Below are positions 19,573 to 28,252 of a DNA stretch of 64,000 nt, in pieces. Made by a program: the position numbers and the translations under genes. Location: assembly GCA_963696585.1 (NCBI GenBank), contig CAVOKW010000035.1, positions 186,001 through 250,000 on the forward strand. Reading direction: 5' to 3'. Every line of letters begins with the position of its first letter. Position 1 is the first letter of the stretch. Under the pieces are notes generated by a model. It was not told the origin of the DNA. It did not search any database and was given only the letters and a program-made list of their open reading frames with translations. Origin of the DNA: Parvibaculum sp963696585. Lineage in GTDB: Bacteria; Pseudomonadota; Alphaproteobacteria; Parvibaculales; Parvibaculaceae.

Positions 19573-20745
19573 ATGTCATCCACGAGTAACCTCAATTTTG
19601 ATTTCGGCCTTGGCGAAACGGCCGACATGATACGCGACATGGTGGCGGGCTTTGCCCAGAGCAAGGTCGCGCCGCGTGCCGATGAAATCGACAAGAGCAA
19701 TCAGTTTCCGCGCGATCTCTGGCCGGTGATGGGCGAGCTTGGTCTTCTCGGCATTACCGTTGAAGAAGAGTTTGGCGGGGCGGGGCTCGGCTATCTTGAG
19801 CATGTGCTGGCGATGGAGGAAATAACGCGGGCGTCAGCGAGCGTCGGTCTTTCTTACGGTGCGCATTCCAATCTCTGCGTCAACCAACTGCGGCGCTGGG
19901 GCACGCAGGAACAAAAGAACAAATATCTGCCCAAGCTCATTTCCGGTGTGCATGTGGGGGCGCTCGCCATGTCGGAACCGGGCGCCGGATCGGATGTGGT
20001 GTCGCTGCGGCTCAAGGCCGAGAAGAAGGGCGATCATTACGTTCTCAACGGCAGCAAGATGTGGATCACGAATGGTCCCGATGCCGATGTACTGATTGTC
20101 TATGCGCGAACGGATGCAAGCGCGGGCCCCAAGGGCATAACGCCTTTTCTGATTGAAAAGGGCATGAAGGGTTTCACGCCTGGCCAAAAGCTCGACAAGC
20201 TCGGCATGCGCGGTTCGAACACGGCGGAGCTCGTTTTTCAGGATTGCGAGGTGCCGGAAGAAAATATTCTCGGCAAGCTCAATGAGGGTGTGCGCGTTCT
20301 GATGTCGGGCCTTGATTATGAGCGTACTGTTCTCTCCGGCGGGCCGCTCGGCGTCATGCAGGCCTGCATGGATGTGGTGATCCCCTATGTGCATGAGCGC
20401 AAACAGTTTGGTGTGCCGATTGGCACATTCCAGTTGATGCAGGGCAAGCTCGCCGACATGTATTCGACGATGAATGCCTGCCGCGCTTATGTTTATGCGG
20501 TGGCCAAGGCCTGTGATCGCGGCCAGACGACGCGCAAGGATGCGGCGGGCGCCATTCTCTATTCGGCGGAGAAGGCGACGTGGATGACGCTGGAAGCGAT
20601 GCAAACGCTGGGCGGCAATGGCTATATCAATGATTATCCGACGGGACGATTGCTGCGCGACGCCAAACTCTATGAGATCGGCGCCGGCACGAGCGAAATC
20701 CGGCGGATGCTGATCGGGCGCGAACTCTTTAACGAGACAGCGTGA
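19573..20745 (+). CDS. ivd: Isovaleryl-CoA dehydrogenase
   Basis: FAD-dependent acyl-CoA dehydrogenase oxidising isovaleryl-CoA to 3-methylcrotonyl-CoA in leucine degradation. 390 residues. FAD/substrate motifs include MSEPGAGSD (residues 133-141) and WITNG (164-168). Glu250 in LDYERTVLSGGPLG sits at the position of the catalytic Glu254 of human IVD, which distinguishes this subfamily from other acyl-CoA dehydrogenases. ATG 19573 follows AAAAGG. Next to mccB, which supports the isovaleryl specificity. Confidence 0.92.
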   Translation: MSSTSNLNFDFGLGETADMIRDMVAGFAQSKVAPRADEIDKSNQFPRDLWPVMGELGLLGITVEEEFGGAGLGYLEHVLAMEEITRASASVGLSYGAHSNLCVNQLRRWGTQEQKNKYLPKLISGVHVGALAMSEPGAGSDVVSLRLKAEKKGDHYVLNGSKMWITNGPDADVLIVYARTDASAGPKGITPFLIEKGMKGFTPGQKLDKLGMRGSNTAELVFQDCEVPEENILGKLNEGVRVLMSGLDYERTVLSGGPLGVMQACMDVVIPYVHERKQFGVPIGTFQLMQGKLADMYSTMNACRAYVYAVAKACDRGQTTRKDAAGAILYSAEKATWMTLEAMQTLGGNGYINDYPTGRLLRDAKLYEIGAGTSEIRRMLIGRELFNETA

Positions 20746-20749
20746 CGAT

Positions 20750-22357
20750 ATGGCCATTCTCAAGAGCACGATCAATCCGCGCGACGAGAAGTTCAAGGCC
20801 AATGTAGCGGCGATGACGGAACTCGCCGAGGCGTTGCAAGCGGAACGGGCGAAAGCGGCGCTGGGCGGCGATCAACGCTCGCGCGAGCGCCACGCATCGC
20901 GCGGCAAGATGCTGCCGCGTGAGCGCGTGCACGGGTTGATCGATCCGGGATCACCGTTTCTCGAGCTCTCGCCCATGGCGGCGCATGGGCTTTATGGCGA
21001 AGACATCAATGCGGCGGGGATCATCACCGGTGTCGGGCGCGTCAACGGATTGGAGAGCGTCATTGTCTGCAATGATGCGACGATCAAGGGTGGCACTTAT
21101 TATCCGGTGACCGTGAAAAAGCATCTGCGCGCGCAGGAAGTGGCGCTGGAAAACAATCTGCCATGTTTTTATCTGGTTGATAGCGGCGGGGCGAACCTGC
21201 CCAATCAGGCGGAAATCTTTCCCGACCGCGACCATTTTGGCCGCATCTTTTTCAATCAGGCGCGGATGTCCGCCAAGGGCATACCGCAGATTGCGGCTGT
21301 CATGGGTTCGTGCACGGCGGGCGGGGCCTATGTGCCTGCCATGTCGGATGAGACGATCATCGTGCGCCAGCAGGGCACGATTTTTCTCGGCGGGCCGCCG
21401 CTTGTGAAAGCGGCAACGGGTGAGATCGTGACAGCAGAAGATCTCGGCGGGGCTGATGTGCATTCGCGCAAGTCGGGTGTGACGGATCATTATGCAGTCG
21501 ATGACGCGCATGCGCTGGCGATTGCACGCCAGATTGCGGGCGCGCTCAATCGTCAGAAGCGCTGCGACACGGTTTTTGCCGAGCCGCGCGACCCGCTTTA
21601 TGACGTGAGCGAGATTGACGGCATCGTGCCATCGTCACTCACCATCCAGTATGATGTGCATGAGGTGATTGCGCGGCTTGTCGATGGCTCGGACTTTGAC
21701 GAGTTCAAGGCGCTTTATGGCACCACCATTGTTTGCGGTTTTGCGCATATTCACGGGATACCTGTGGGCATTGTTGCCAATAACGGCATTCTGTTTTCGG
21801 AGTTGGCGCTGAAGGCGGCGCATTTCATCGAGCTTTGCTGTCAGCGCAAAATACCCTTGCTGTTCCTGCAAAATATTGCGGGTTTCATGGTGGGCCGCGA
21901 ATATGAAACGCGCGGCATTGCCAAGGACGGCGCGAAGATGGTGACGGCGGTTGCTTGCGCCAATGTGCCAAAGATCACGCTGATCATTGGCGGCTCTTAT
22001 GGCGCGGGCAATTATGGCATGTGCGGGCGGGCTTATTCGCCCCGGTTCCTGTTCACATGGCCCAATGCGCGCATCTCCGTGATGGGCGGTGAGCAGGCGG
22101 CAAGCGTTCTGGCGACGGTGAAGCGCGAGGGCATGGAGGCGCGTGGCGAAAACTGGAGCGCGCAGGAAGAAGCCGAGTTCAAGTCGCCCATCCGGTCACG
22201 ATATGAAGAAGAGGGGCATCCCTATCACGCGACGGCGCGGCTCTGGGATGATGGCATCATTCTGCCGAGCGAGACGCGGCGCGTGCTGGCGCTGGCATTT
22301 TCGGCAACATTGAACGCGCCAATTGAGGAGACACGCTTTGGCGTGTTCCGGATGTGA
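20750..22357 (+). CDS. mccB: 3-methylcrotonyl-CoA carboxylase beta subunit (carboxyltransferase)
   Basis: Carboxyltransferase of methylcrotonyl-CoA carboxylase, giving 3-methylglutaconyl-CoA. 535 residues, longer than PccB as in MCC. Segments GLYGEDINAAGIITGVGRVNGLESVIVCND and FLQNIAGFMVGREYE (each read in short pieces) match MCC-beta rather than PccB. It lies 4 bases downstream of ivd, and mccA follows after a repeat-containing gap. Confidence 0.95.
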   Translation: MAILKSTINPRDEKFKANVAAMTELAEALQAERAKAALGGDQRSRERHASRGKMLPRERVHGLIDPGSPFLELSPMAAHGLYGEDINAAGIITGVGRVNGLESVIVCNDATIKGGTYYPVTVKKHLRAQEVALENNLPCFYLVDSGGANLPNQAEIFPDRDHFGRIFFNQARMSAKGIPQIAAVMGSCTAGGAYVPAMSDETIIVRQQGTIFLGGPPLVKAATGEIVTAEDLGGADVHSRKSGVTDHYAVDDAHALAIARQIAGALNRQKRCDTVFAEPRDPLYDVSEIDGIVPSSLTIQYDVHEVIARLVDGSDFDEFKALYGTTIVCGFAHIHGIPVGIVANNGILFSELALKAAHFIELCCQRKIPLLFLQNIAGFMVGREYETRGIAKDGAKMVTAVACANVPKITLIIGGSYGAGNYGMCGRAYSPRFLFTWPNARISVMGGEQAASVLATVKREGMEARGENWSAQEEAEFKSPIRSRYEEEGHPYHATARLWDDGIILPSETRRVLALAFSATLNAPIEETRFGVFRM

Positions 22358-22386
22358 TGGATTTTCCTCTGCTGTTTCAACTTCAT

Positions 22387-22479
22387 CGTCATGCCCCGCT
22401 TCAGGCGGGGCATCCACGCCTTCATTCGTATGGCGGCGTCAGAAAGTCGTGGATGGCCGGGACAGGCCGGGCCATGACG
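22387..22479. repeat. Palindromic mosaic element between mccB and mccA
   Basis: Outer ends GTCATG...CATGAC form an inverted repeat, with internal hairpins GCCCCGC-TTCAG-GCGGGGC and GGCCGGGA...GGCCGGGCC. GTGGATGGCC...GGCCATGACGG is the same left half as in the tandem arrays at 39474 and 43837. It is a degenerate single copy of the same family. Confidence 0.75.
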
Positions 22480-22505
22480 GAAAATAATGCAAGGGGATGT
22501 TGAAG

Positions 22506-24527
22506 ATGATCTCGTCCCTTCTCATAGCCAATCGCGGCGAGATCGCCAGACGTATCATTCGCACGGCGCGCGCCATGGGTATTCGCACGATTGCGGTTTA
22601 TTCCGATGCTGACGCGAATGCAGCGCATGTCTGCGAAGCCGATGAGGCGATGCATATTGGCGCCTCGCCCGCGAAAGAAAGCTATCTCGTAATTGACAAA
22701 ATTATCGCGGCAGCAAAGGCGAGCGGGGCAGAAGCCATTCATCCCGGTTATGGGTTTCTCTCGGAGAATGTCGCTTTTGCCGGGGCTTGCGAAAAGGCGG
22801 GACTGATATTTGTCGGTCCGCCGGCCAGCGCCATTGCGGCAATGGGCCTGAAAGACGCCGCCAAGGCGCTGATGGAAAAGGCGGGCGTGCCGGTGGTGCC
22901 CGGCTATCACGGGCGCGAACAGGACGCGCATTTTCTCGAAGGCGAAGCACAGAAAATCGGCTATCCGGTTCTGATCAAGGCAGTGGCAGGGGGCGGTGGC
23001 AAGGGGATGCGCCGCGTTGACGGGCCACGTGATTTTGCCGAGGCCCTGGCGGGCGCGCAGCGCGAGGCGCAGAACGCCTTTGGCGATGCGCATGTGCTGA
23101 TTGAAAAATATGTCGCTCGACCGCGTCATGTCGAGATTCAGGTCTTTGCCGATCGTCACGGAAACGCCGTGTCGCTGTTCGAGCGCGACTGCTCGCTGCA
23201 ACGTCGCCACCAGAAAGTTGTGGAGGAAGCGCCTGCCCCCGACATGCCGCTCGACATGCGCAAGGCGATGGGCGAAGCGGCGGTGGCGGCTGCCAAGGCG
23301 ATTGGTTATCGCGGTGCGGGCACGGTCGAATTCATTGCGGATGCCAGCAACGGCCTCACGGCGGATGGTTTCTGGTTCATGGAAATGAACACGCGCTTGC
23401 AGGTTGAGCATCCGGTGACGGAAGCGATCACGGGGCTTGATCTCGTGGAATGGCAATTGCGTGTGGCGGCGGGCGAAGCCTTGCCACTGACGCAGGAGCA
23501 GCTTGCGATTACGGGACATGCGATCGAGATGCGGCTTTATGCCGAAGATCCGGCGCAACAGTTTTTGCCCTCAACGGGTAAGCTCACGCGGCTGCGCGCG
23601 CCTGACACAGCCGGTATCCGCATGGATATGGGCGTGCGCGAAGGCGATGGCGTGAGCGTTTTTTATGATCCGATGATTGGCAAGATCATCAGTCATGCAC
23701 AAACAAGGACACAGGCGCTGGCGGTGTTGGCGCGTCATCTGCGCGGCATGGAGGTGGCAGGGCCGCGCACCAATCTCGCCTTTCTCGCGGCGATTGCCGA
23801 ACATCCGCAATTCATTTCCGGCGATATTGATACAGGCTTCATTGATCGGCATCTCGATGCGCTTGTGCCTGAAACAGGTGTGCCTGAAACAGGTGTGCCC
23901 GGAACAGGTTTGTCTGTGACAGTGACGGGACTGGCGGTTGTCGCGTTGATGGGTGAGCGCGCAAGGGCCGCGAGGTCCAAGCCCTTTTCGCCCTGGAACG
24001 CCACGGATGGTTTTGTGCTGGGCGGGCATCGCGCGGAGACATTGTGGCTGCTGCATGGGGACGAGACCATCGAGGCCGTGGTGACGCCGGTTGGCGCACA
24101 ATGGCACATGGAATATGCCGGGGCCTCGCATGTGATTGGCGGCACACTGACTGAGGATGGCACGCTTGCCGTGCATATTGACGGACGGCAGGTGCGTGGC
24201 GGGTTTGTGCGTGATGGTGCCGGTTTCAGTGTGACGCATGACGGCGCGAGTTATGACTTCACGCAGCCTGATCCCCTCGATGTGACGCTGGGAGCGGAGG
24301 GGGCGCTTGGCGCGCTGACGGCACCAATGCCCGGCAAGATGATTCAGGTGCTGGCGATGGCAGGCGCAGAGGTGAAGCGCGGTGAGGCGCTGGCTGTGAT
24401 GGAAGCCATGAAAATGGAACAGACGCTGAAGGCGGCGGCGGATGGGCGCATTGCGAGCGTGCATGTTGCCACGGGCGATCAGGTGGAAGCAGGCGCTGTT
24501 CTTGTCCGCTTTGAGGAGAAGGCGTGA
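22506..24527 (+). CDS. mccA: 3-methylcrotonyl-CoA carboxylase alpha subunit (biotin carboxylase plus carrier)
   Basis: Biotin-carboxylating partner of MccB. The biotin carboxylase domain begins LLIANRGEIARRI; ATP-grasp loop AGGGGKGMRR; EMNTRLQVEHPV. The C-terminal biotinyl domain has EAMKMEQ with Lys636. 673 residues from ATG 22506, which is 9 bases after AAGGGG; an ATG at 22497 is too close to it. Between the carboxylase and the linker lies a Pro-Glu-Thr-Gly repeat (see 23865). Its stop overlaps the GTG of the DUF1489 gene. Confidence 0.95.
   Translation: MISSLLIANRGEIARRIIRTARAMGIRTIAVYSDADANAAHVCEADEAMHIGASPAKESYLVIDKIIAAAKASGAEAIHPGYGFLSENVAFAGACEKAGLIFVGPPASAIAAMGLKDAAKALMEKAGVPVVPGYHGREQDAHFLEGEAQKIGYPVLIKAVAGGGGKGMRRVDGPRDFAEALAGAQREAQNAFGDAHVLIEKYVARPRHVEIQVFADRHGNAVSLFERDCSLQRRHQKVVEEAPAPDMPLDMRKAMGEAAVAAAKAIGYRGAGTVEFIADASNGLTADGFWFMEMNTRLQVEHPVTEAITGLDLVEWQLRVAAGEALPLTQEQLAITGHAIEMRLYAEDPAQQFLPSTGKLTRLRAPDTAGIRMDMGVREGDGVSVFYDPMIGKIISHAQTRTQALAVLARHLRGMEVAGPRTNLAFLAAIAEHPQFISGDIDTGFIDRHLDALVPETGVPETGVPGTGLSVTVTGLAVVALMGERARAARSKPFSPWNATDGFVLGGHRAETLWLLHGDETIEAVVTPVGAQWHMEYAGASHVIGGTLTEDGTLAVHIDGRQVRGGFVRDGAGFSVTHDGASYDFTQPDPLDVTLGAEGALGALTAPMPGKMIQVLAMAGAEVKRGEALAVMEAMKMEQTLKAAADGRIASVHVATGDQVEAGAVLVRFEEKA
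23865..23909 (+). repeat. 15-bp in-frame tandem repeat (three copies) inside mccA
   Basis: Two identical units encoding VPETG and a third diverged one (VPGTG) sit at about residues 454-468, between the carboxylase domain and the linker. Unequal slippage would change the linker by five residues at a time without a frameshift. Confidence 0.8.
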
Positions 24528-24961
24528 GCCTGCATCTCATCAAACTCTGTGTGGGCGGGCGCGATGTCGAAGATTTGCGCGCCTGGCAGCAGTCGCGCGC
24601 CGCACCCAGGAAACGCACCAGAAATGGCGTCTTTCCGGTGCATGTGACGCGCATGAGCCCGACGCGCGTGGCCGAGCTGCTTGATGGCGGGTCGCTTTAC
24701 TGGGTGATGAAGGGTTTTGTACGCTGCCGACAGCGGCTTGTCGATATTGAAACCTTCACGGATGCCGAAGGCGTCAAACGCTGCAAGCTGGTGCTTGATC
24801 CCGACATCATTGTTGTGCAGCGGCGCGCCAAGCGGCCGTTTCAGGGCTGGCGCTATTATGACGCCAGGGATGTGCCGCCGGATGCGTCAGGGGGCGCTGA
24901 TGAGGCCGAAGACATGCCTGAGGACATGCGGACCGCGCTTGAAGCCTTGGGCTTGCTTTAG
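24524..24961 (+). CDS. DUF1489 family protein
   Basis: 145-residue protein of the alphaproteobacterial DUF1489 family; the segments HLIKLCVGG, RKRTRNGVFPVHVTRMSP, LYWVMKGFVRCRQRL and KRPFQGWRYY are characteristic. No catalytic motif is evident; the Arg/Lys-rich pattern could suit nucleic-acid contact, which is only a guess. It starts at GTG 24524, overlapping the mccA stop, so it is carried on the same operon. The C-terminal 20 residues are acidic. Confidence 0.88.
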   Translation: MSLHLIKLCVGGRDVEDLRAWQQSRAAPRKRTRNGVFPVHVTRMSPTRVAELLDGGSLYWVMKGFVRCRQRLVDIETFTDAEGVKRCKLVLDPDIIVVQRRAKRPFQGWRYYDARDVPPDASGGADEAEDMPEDMRTALEALGLL

Positions 24962-25053
24962 GGGCTTGCTTTAGGGGTCTGCTCTAAGGGTGGAGCGGGC
25001 CGTCTGGCTGTGCCATGATGCGCGCCACAAGCGGTCAGGGTGAAGTCAGAAGA

Positions 25054-25965
25054 ATGCAGAGCTACAACAAGATTGGTTACTGGTTTGTCGGTCTGGCACT
25101 CCTGTTTTTGATCTTTCCTGACATTGATATCTGGTTCACGGGCCTCTTTTACGAGAAGCCCGAGGGCTTCTTCTGGCGCGACGCGGCATTGCCGATGTTT
25201 TCCTATAATGCGATCCATACGATCACGAATTACCTCTCGATCTGGCTTGTGGGCAGTCTGGCGATACAGGCGGTGGTTCATTTCCAGCCGAGGCTCGAAG
25301 CCACCAAACTCAGGGAGCGCGCGCGCGCCCATGCCCAAAGGTTCAATCTGTGGCTCAACGCGCTCTGGCATTCAGGATCGGATTTTCTGCGCGAACTGGC
25401 GCTGACCAAAGCCATGGTGCAAATGCTGGCAGGCATGGCTCGGCACATTCGCGAGGCGCTGCATCTGGGCTGGCAGATGGTGTGGGCGGGGCTCAAGACG
25501 ATTGCCTTCCGGGTGCCGGCGCCAAAGCTGTTATATCTGCTGCTGGCGCTCATTCTTGCGCCGGGTTTCATCGTCAATTCGGTTTTCAAGGATGAATGGG
25601 GTCGCGCGCGTCCGCATCAGACGAATGTGTTTGGCGGCGACAAGGCATTCACACCGGCCTGGATCCGCGTTCAGCAATGCCAGAGCAATTGCTCCTTCGT
25701 GTCGGGCCATGCGGCGATGGGCTTTTATGTTTTCGCCTTCGGTTTTCTGGCGCAGGGCGCGTGGCGGCGCAGGCTCTTTGTGCTGGGCTGTGTGACGGGT
25801 GGACTGGTGGGACTTGGCCGCGTCATTCAGGGCGATCACTTTTTGAGTGATGTGATCTTTTCCGGCTTCATTGTTTATTTCGTGTGCTGGCTGCTCTATC
25901 GCGGATTTGTCGCGATGGGCTGGCTTGGCGCTGAAACGCAAGGGGATGCGAGCGAGCCGGTTTAG
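25054..25965 (+). CDS. PAP2-superfamily membrane phosphatase (LpxE/LpxT-like)
   Basis: Integral membrane lipid phosphatase. The three signature motifs are KDEWGRARPHQ, CSFVSGHAAMG and GRVIQGDHFLSDV, with catalytic His in the second and third. Five to six transmembrane helices; a cytosolic amphipathic region (residues about 85-140) lies between helix 2 and 3. About 303 residues from the ATG at 25054; in-frame ATGs at 25015 and 25018 are alternatives, and none has a strong ribosome-binding site. Substrate could be lipid A, undecaprenyl-PP or phosphatidylglycerophosphate. Convergent with panC, with 1 base between the stops. Confidence 0.88.
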   Translation: MQSYNKIGYWFVGLALLFLIFPDIDIWFTGLFYEKPEGFFWRDAALPMFSYNAIHTITNYLSIWLVGSLAIQAVVHFQPRLEATKLRERARAHAQRFNLWLNALWHSGSDFLRELALTKAMVQMLAGMARHIREALHLGWQMVWAGLKTIAFRVPAPKLLYLLLALILAPGFIVNSVFKDEWGRARPHQTNVFGGDKAFTPAWIRVQQCQSNCSFVSGHAAMGFYVFAFGFLAQGAWRRRLFVLGCVTGGLVGLGRVIQGDHFLSDVIFSGFIVYFVCWLLYRGFVAMGWLGAETQGDASEPV

Positions 25966-25966
25966 C

Positions 25967-26833
25967 CTAAACGGGCATATTGTCGATCAGGCGCGTGCGG
26001 CCGAGTTTTGCCGCCACAAGAATGCGGGCGGGCGCATCAGGACGTCCACTGACAAAGGCTTCCAGCGTGGTGGCGTTGCGCACTTCCAGATAATCAATCG
26101 TGTTGAAGCCAGCGGCGAGGATGCGCTTGCGGGCATCATTCAGCGCTTCCTCAATCGGCGTGCCGGAGACGACACGCGTGGCGGCATCGCGCAGGATGAT
26201 GTTGAGTTGTCCGGCGATCTGGCGCTCAGCAGGCGAGAGGTAGACATTGCGCGAGGACATGGCGAGGCCATCGGCTTCGCGCATGATCGCGCCGCCCATG
26301 ATTTCCACCGGGATGTTCAAATCCGCCACCATGCGGGTGATGACCTGCAATTGCTGCCAGTCCTTTTCGCCAAAGAGGGCCACATCCGGCATGGCTTGCA
26401 GGATGAGCTTGGCGACGATGGTGGCGACACCGGCAAAATGGGTCGGACGGAACTCGCCCTCAAGCGGCGCGGTGACGCCTGAAACGGTGACGGTGGTGGC
26501 GAAGCCCGACGGATAGATTTCCTGCGCACTGGGCGCAAAAATCAGATGCGCCTTGCCGGTGAGTTTTTCCGCGTCGGCGGCTTCGGTGCGCGGATAGGCG
26601 CTGAAATCTTCATGCGGGGCGAATTGCGACGGGTTGACGAAAATCGAGACGATAACGCGATCGGCTCTGGTCAGGCCGAGATCGACAAGCGAGAGATGTC
26701 CGGCATGGAGCGCGCCCATGGTCGGGACAAGCGCGACACGCAGACCCTGCTTGCGCCAGTCAGCGACAGCGGCACGGAGATCGGCGACGGTGCGGGCGAC
26801 GGGCAGGGCATAGGATGTTGTGTCGAGCGGCAT
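25967..26833 (-). CDS. panC: Pantothenate synthetase (pantoate-beta-alanine ligase)
   Basis: ATP-dependent ligation of pantoate and beta-alanine, the last step of pantothenate synthesis. Class I nucleotidyl-transferase motifs PTMGALHAGHLSL (from residue 37) and MSSRNVYLS (KMSKS-equivalent) are present, with the FVNPSQF pantoate-binding segment. 288 residues. GAGGAG precedes the start. No panB or panD is adjacent. Confidence 0.96.
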   Translation of the reverse strand: MPLDTTSYALPVARTVADLRAAVADWRKQGLRVALVPTMGALHAGHLSLVDLGLTRADRVIVSIFVNPSQFAPHEDFSAYPRTEAADAEKLTGKAHLIFAPSAQEIYPSGFATTVTVSGVTAPLEGEFRPTHFAGVATIVAKLILQAMPDVALFGEKDWQQLQVITRMVADLNIPVEIMGGAIMREADGLAMSSRNVYLSPAERQIAGQLNIILRDAATRVVSGTPIEEALNDARKRILAAGFNTIDYLEVRNATTLEAFVSGRPDAPARILVAAKLGRTRLIDNMPV

Positions 26834-26940
26834 CGCGTTTACTCCTCAAAGGCGGCGGGAGGGTAACCGATGGGAGGGGGCGGGGACAAGGTTCGATGCT
26901 CATCCCTCACCCGCGCTGTGACGACGCGCGGTTCCCGACA

Positions 26941-27042
26941 TGTCATGCCCGGACTTGATCCGGGTATCCAGTGCGGCTGGGTCGGAATTGGTGGCCCTGG
27001 ATTGCCGGCCCGCTTCCAGTCAAGTGGGCCCGGCAATGACAT
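26941..27042. repeat. Degenerate palindromic mosaic element between panC and the alcohol dehydrogenase
   Basis: TGTCATGCCCGGACTTGATC and the hairpin GCCCGGA-CTTGA-TCCGGG match the right half of the 154-bp tandem repeat at 39474 onward. It ends with GGGCCCGGCAATGACA, an inverted partner of the left end. It fills the 213-base gap. Confidence 0.75.
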
Positions 27043-27046
27043 GGAT

Positions 27047-28249
27047 TTAGAGAAGTTTGCCGTTGATGGCATGGTCGAAGAGTGTTTCGTAGGTCGGCAC
27101 ATCCATGGGCAAAGGATTGCCGCCGGTCGAGGGGTCTTCGAGCGCCATGGCGGCAAGCTGGGGGATGATGTCGGCCTCGACGCCGATGTCGCTCAGTCTG
27201 TCGGGGATGCCGACTTCCTGACGCAAGGCGAGCACCCAATCGACAAAACCATTGAAGCTCTGATCCTTGAGGTCGAGATAGCGTGCTGCGGCGGCGAGCT
27301 TGTCCTCAATGGCGGGGCGGTTGTGCAAAAGCACATAGGGCATGATGACGGCATTGGTGAGGCCATGATGCGTGCCACGCAGCGACGAGCAAGGATGGCT
27401 CATGGCGTGCATGGCGCCGAGGCCTTTCTGGAAAGCCGTGGCGCCCATCGACGACGCGGCGAGCATGAAGGCGCGGGCCTCCACGTTTTGACCCTCATGT
27501 GTGGCGACAGGCAGCCACTCCTTGACGAGGCGCATGCCTTCAAGCGCGATGCCCTGACCCATGGGATGCCAGAAGGGGCTGCAATAGGCTTCGAGATTAT
27601 GCGAGAGCGCATCCATGCCCGTGGCGGCGGTGATTTTTGAGGGCAGGCCGATGGTCAGTTCCGGATCGGCGATGACTTCGACGGGCAGCATCTTCGGGTG
27701 GAAGATGATTTTCTTGGTGTGATCGCGTTCGTCGGTGATGACGGCGGCGCGGCCAACTTCGGAGCCTGTACCTGCCGTTGTCGGGATGGCGATGCAGGGC
27801 GCGATGCCGGCGGGATCGGCACGGCTCCACCAGTCTTCGCGGTCTTCATAGTCCCAGATGGGACGTGTCTGGCCCGACATGAAGGCAATCGCCTTGCCCG
27901 CATCCATGGCGCTGCCGCCCCCGATCAGGATGACGCCATCATGCTTGCCACGCTTATAGACCTTGAGGCCCGCTTCGACATCGGCCGCGACGGGATTTGG
28001 ATGGACATCGCCAAAGACGGCATAAGCCATGCCCGCCTGTTCGAGCATATGCATGGCATCGCCGATCATCGGCAGGGGCATCAGCCCCGGATCGGTGACG
28101 ATAAGCGGACGTTCGATGCCTGCCGCGCCACAGGCCTGGGGCAGTTCCCTGAAACGCCCGGCACCAAAACGGATCCTGGTCGGATAATTCCAGTTGCCGG
28201 TGAGGCTGGCATATTTATCAATGTTATTCTCTTTGGTTTTCTGGGGCAT
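27047..28249 (-). CDS. Iron-containing (group III) alcohol dehydrogenase
   Basis: NAD(P)-dependent alcohol dehydrogenase of the Fe-ADH superfamily. The GGGSAMDAGK nucleotide motif, DALSHNLEAY and the metal-binding HAMSHPCSSLRGTHHG segment are intact. 400 residues. It is the last gene of the minus-strand operon permease - glutamine-synthetase-like - aldehyde dehydrogenase - this gene, with only 3 bases to the aldehyde dehydrogenase stop. The context suggests that the alcohol formed is a (gamma-glutamyl-)amino alcohol, with the aldehyde dehydrogenase completing the oxidation. Confidence 0.9.
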   Translation of the reverse strand: MPQKTKENNIDKYASLTGNWNYPTRIRFGAGRFRELPQACGAAGIERPLIVTDPGLMPLPMIGDAMHMLEQAGMAYAVFGDVHPNPVAADVEAGLKVYKRGKHDGVILIGGGSAMDAGKAIAFMSGQTRPIWDYEDREDWWSRADPAGIAPCIAIPTTAGTGSEVGRAAVITDERDHTKKIIFHPKMLPVEVIADPELTIGLPSKITAATGMDALSHNLEAYCSPFWHPMGQGIALEGMRLVKEWLPVATHEGQNVEARAFMLAASSMGATAFQKGLGAMHAMSHPCSSLRGTHHGLTNAVIMPYVLLHNRPAIEDKLAAAARYLDLKDQSFNGFVDWVLALRQEVGIPDRLSDIGVEADIIPQLAAMALEDPSTGGNPLPMDVPTYETLFDHAINGKLL

Positions 28250-28252
28250 TTG

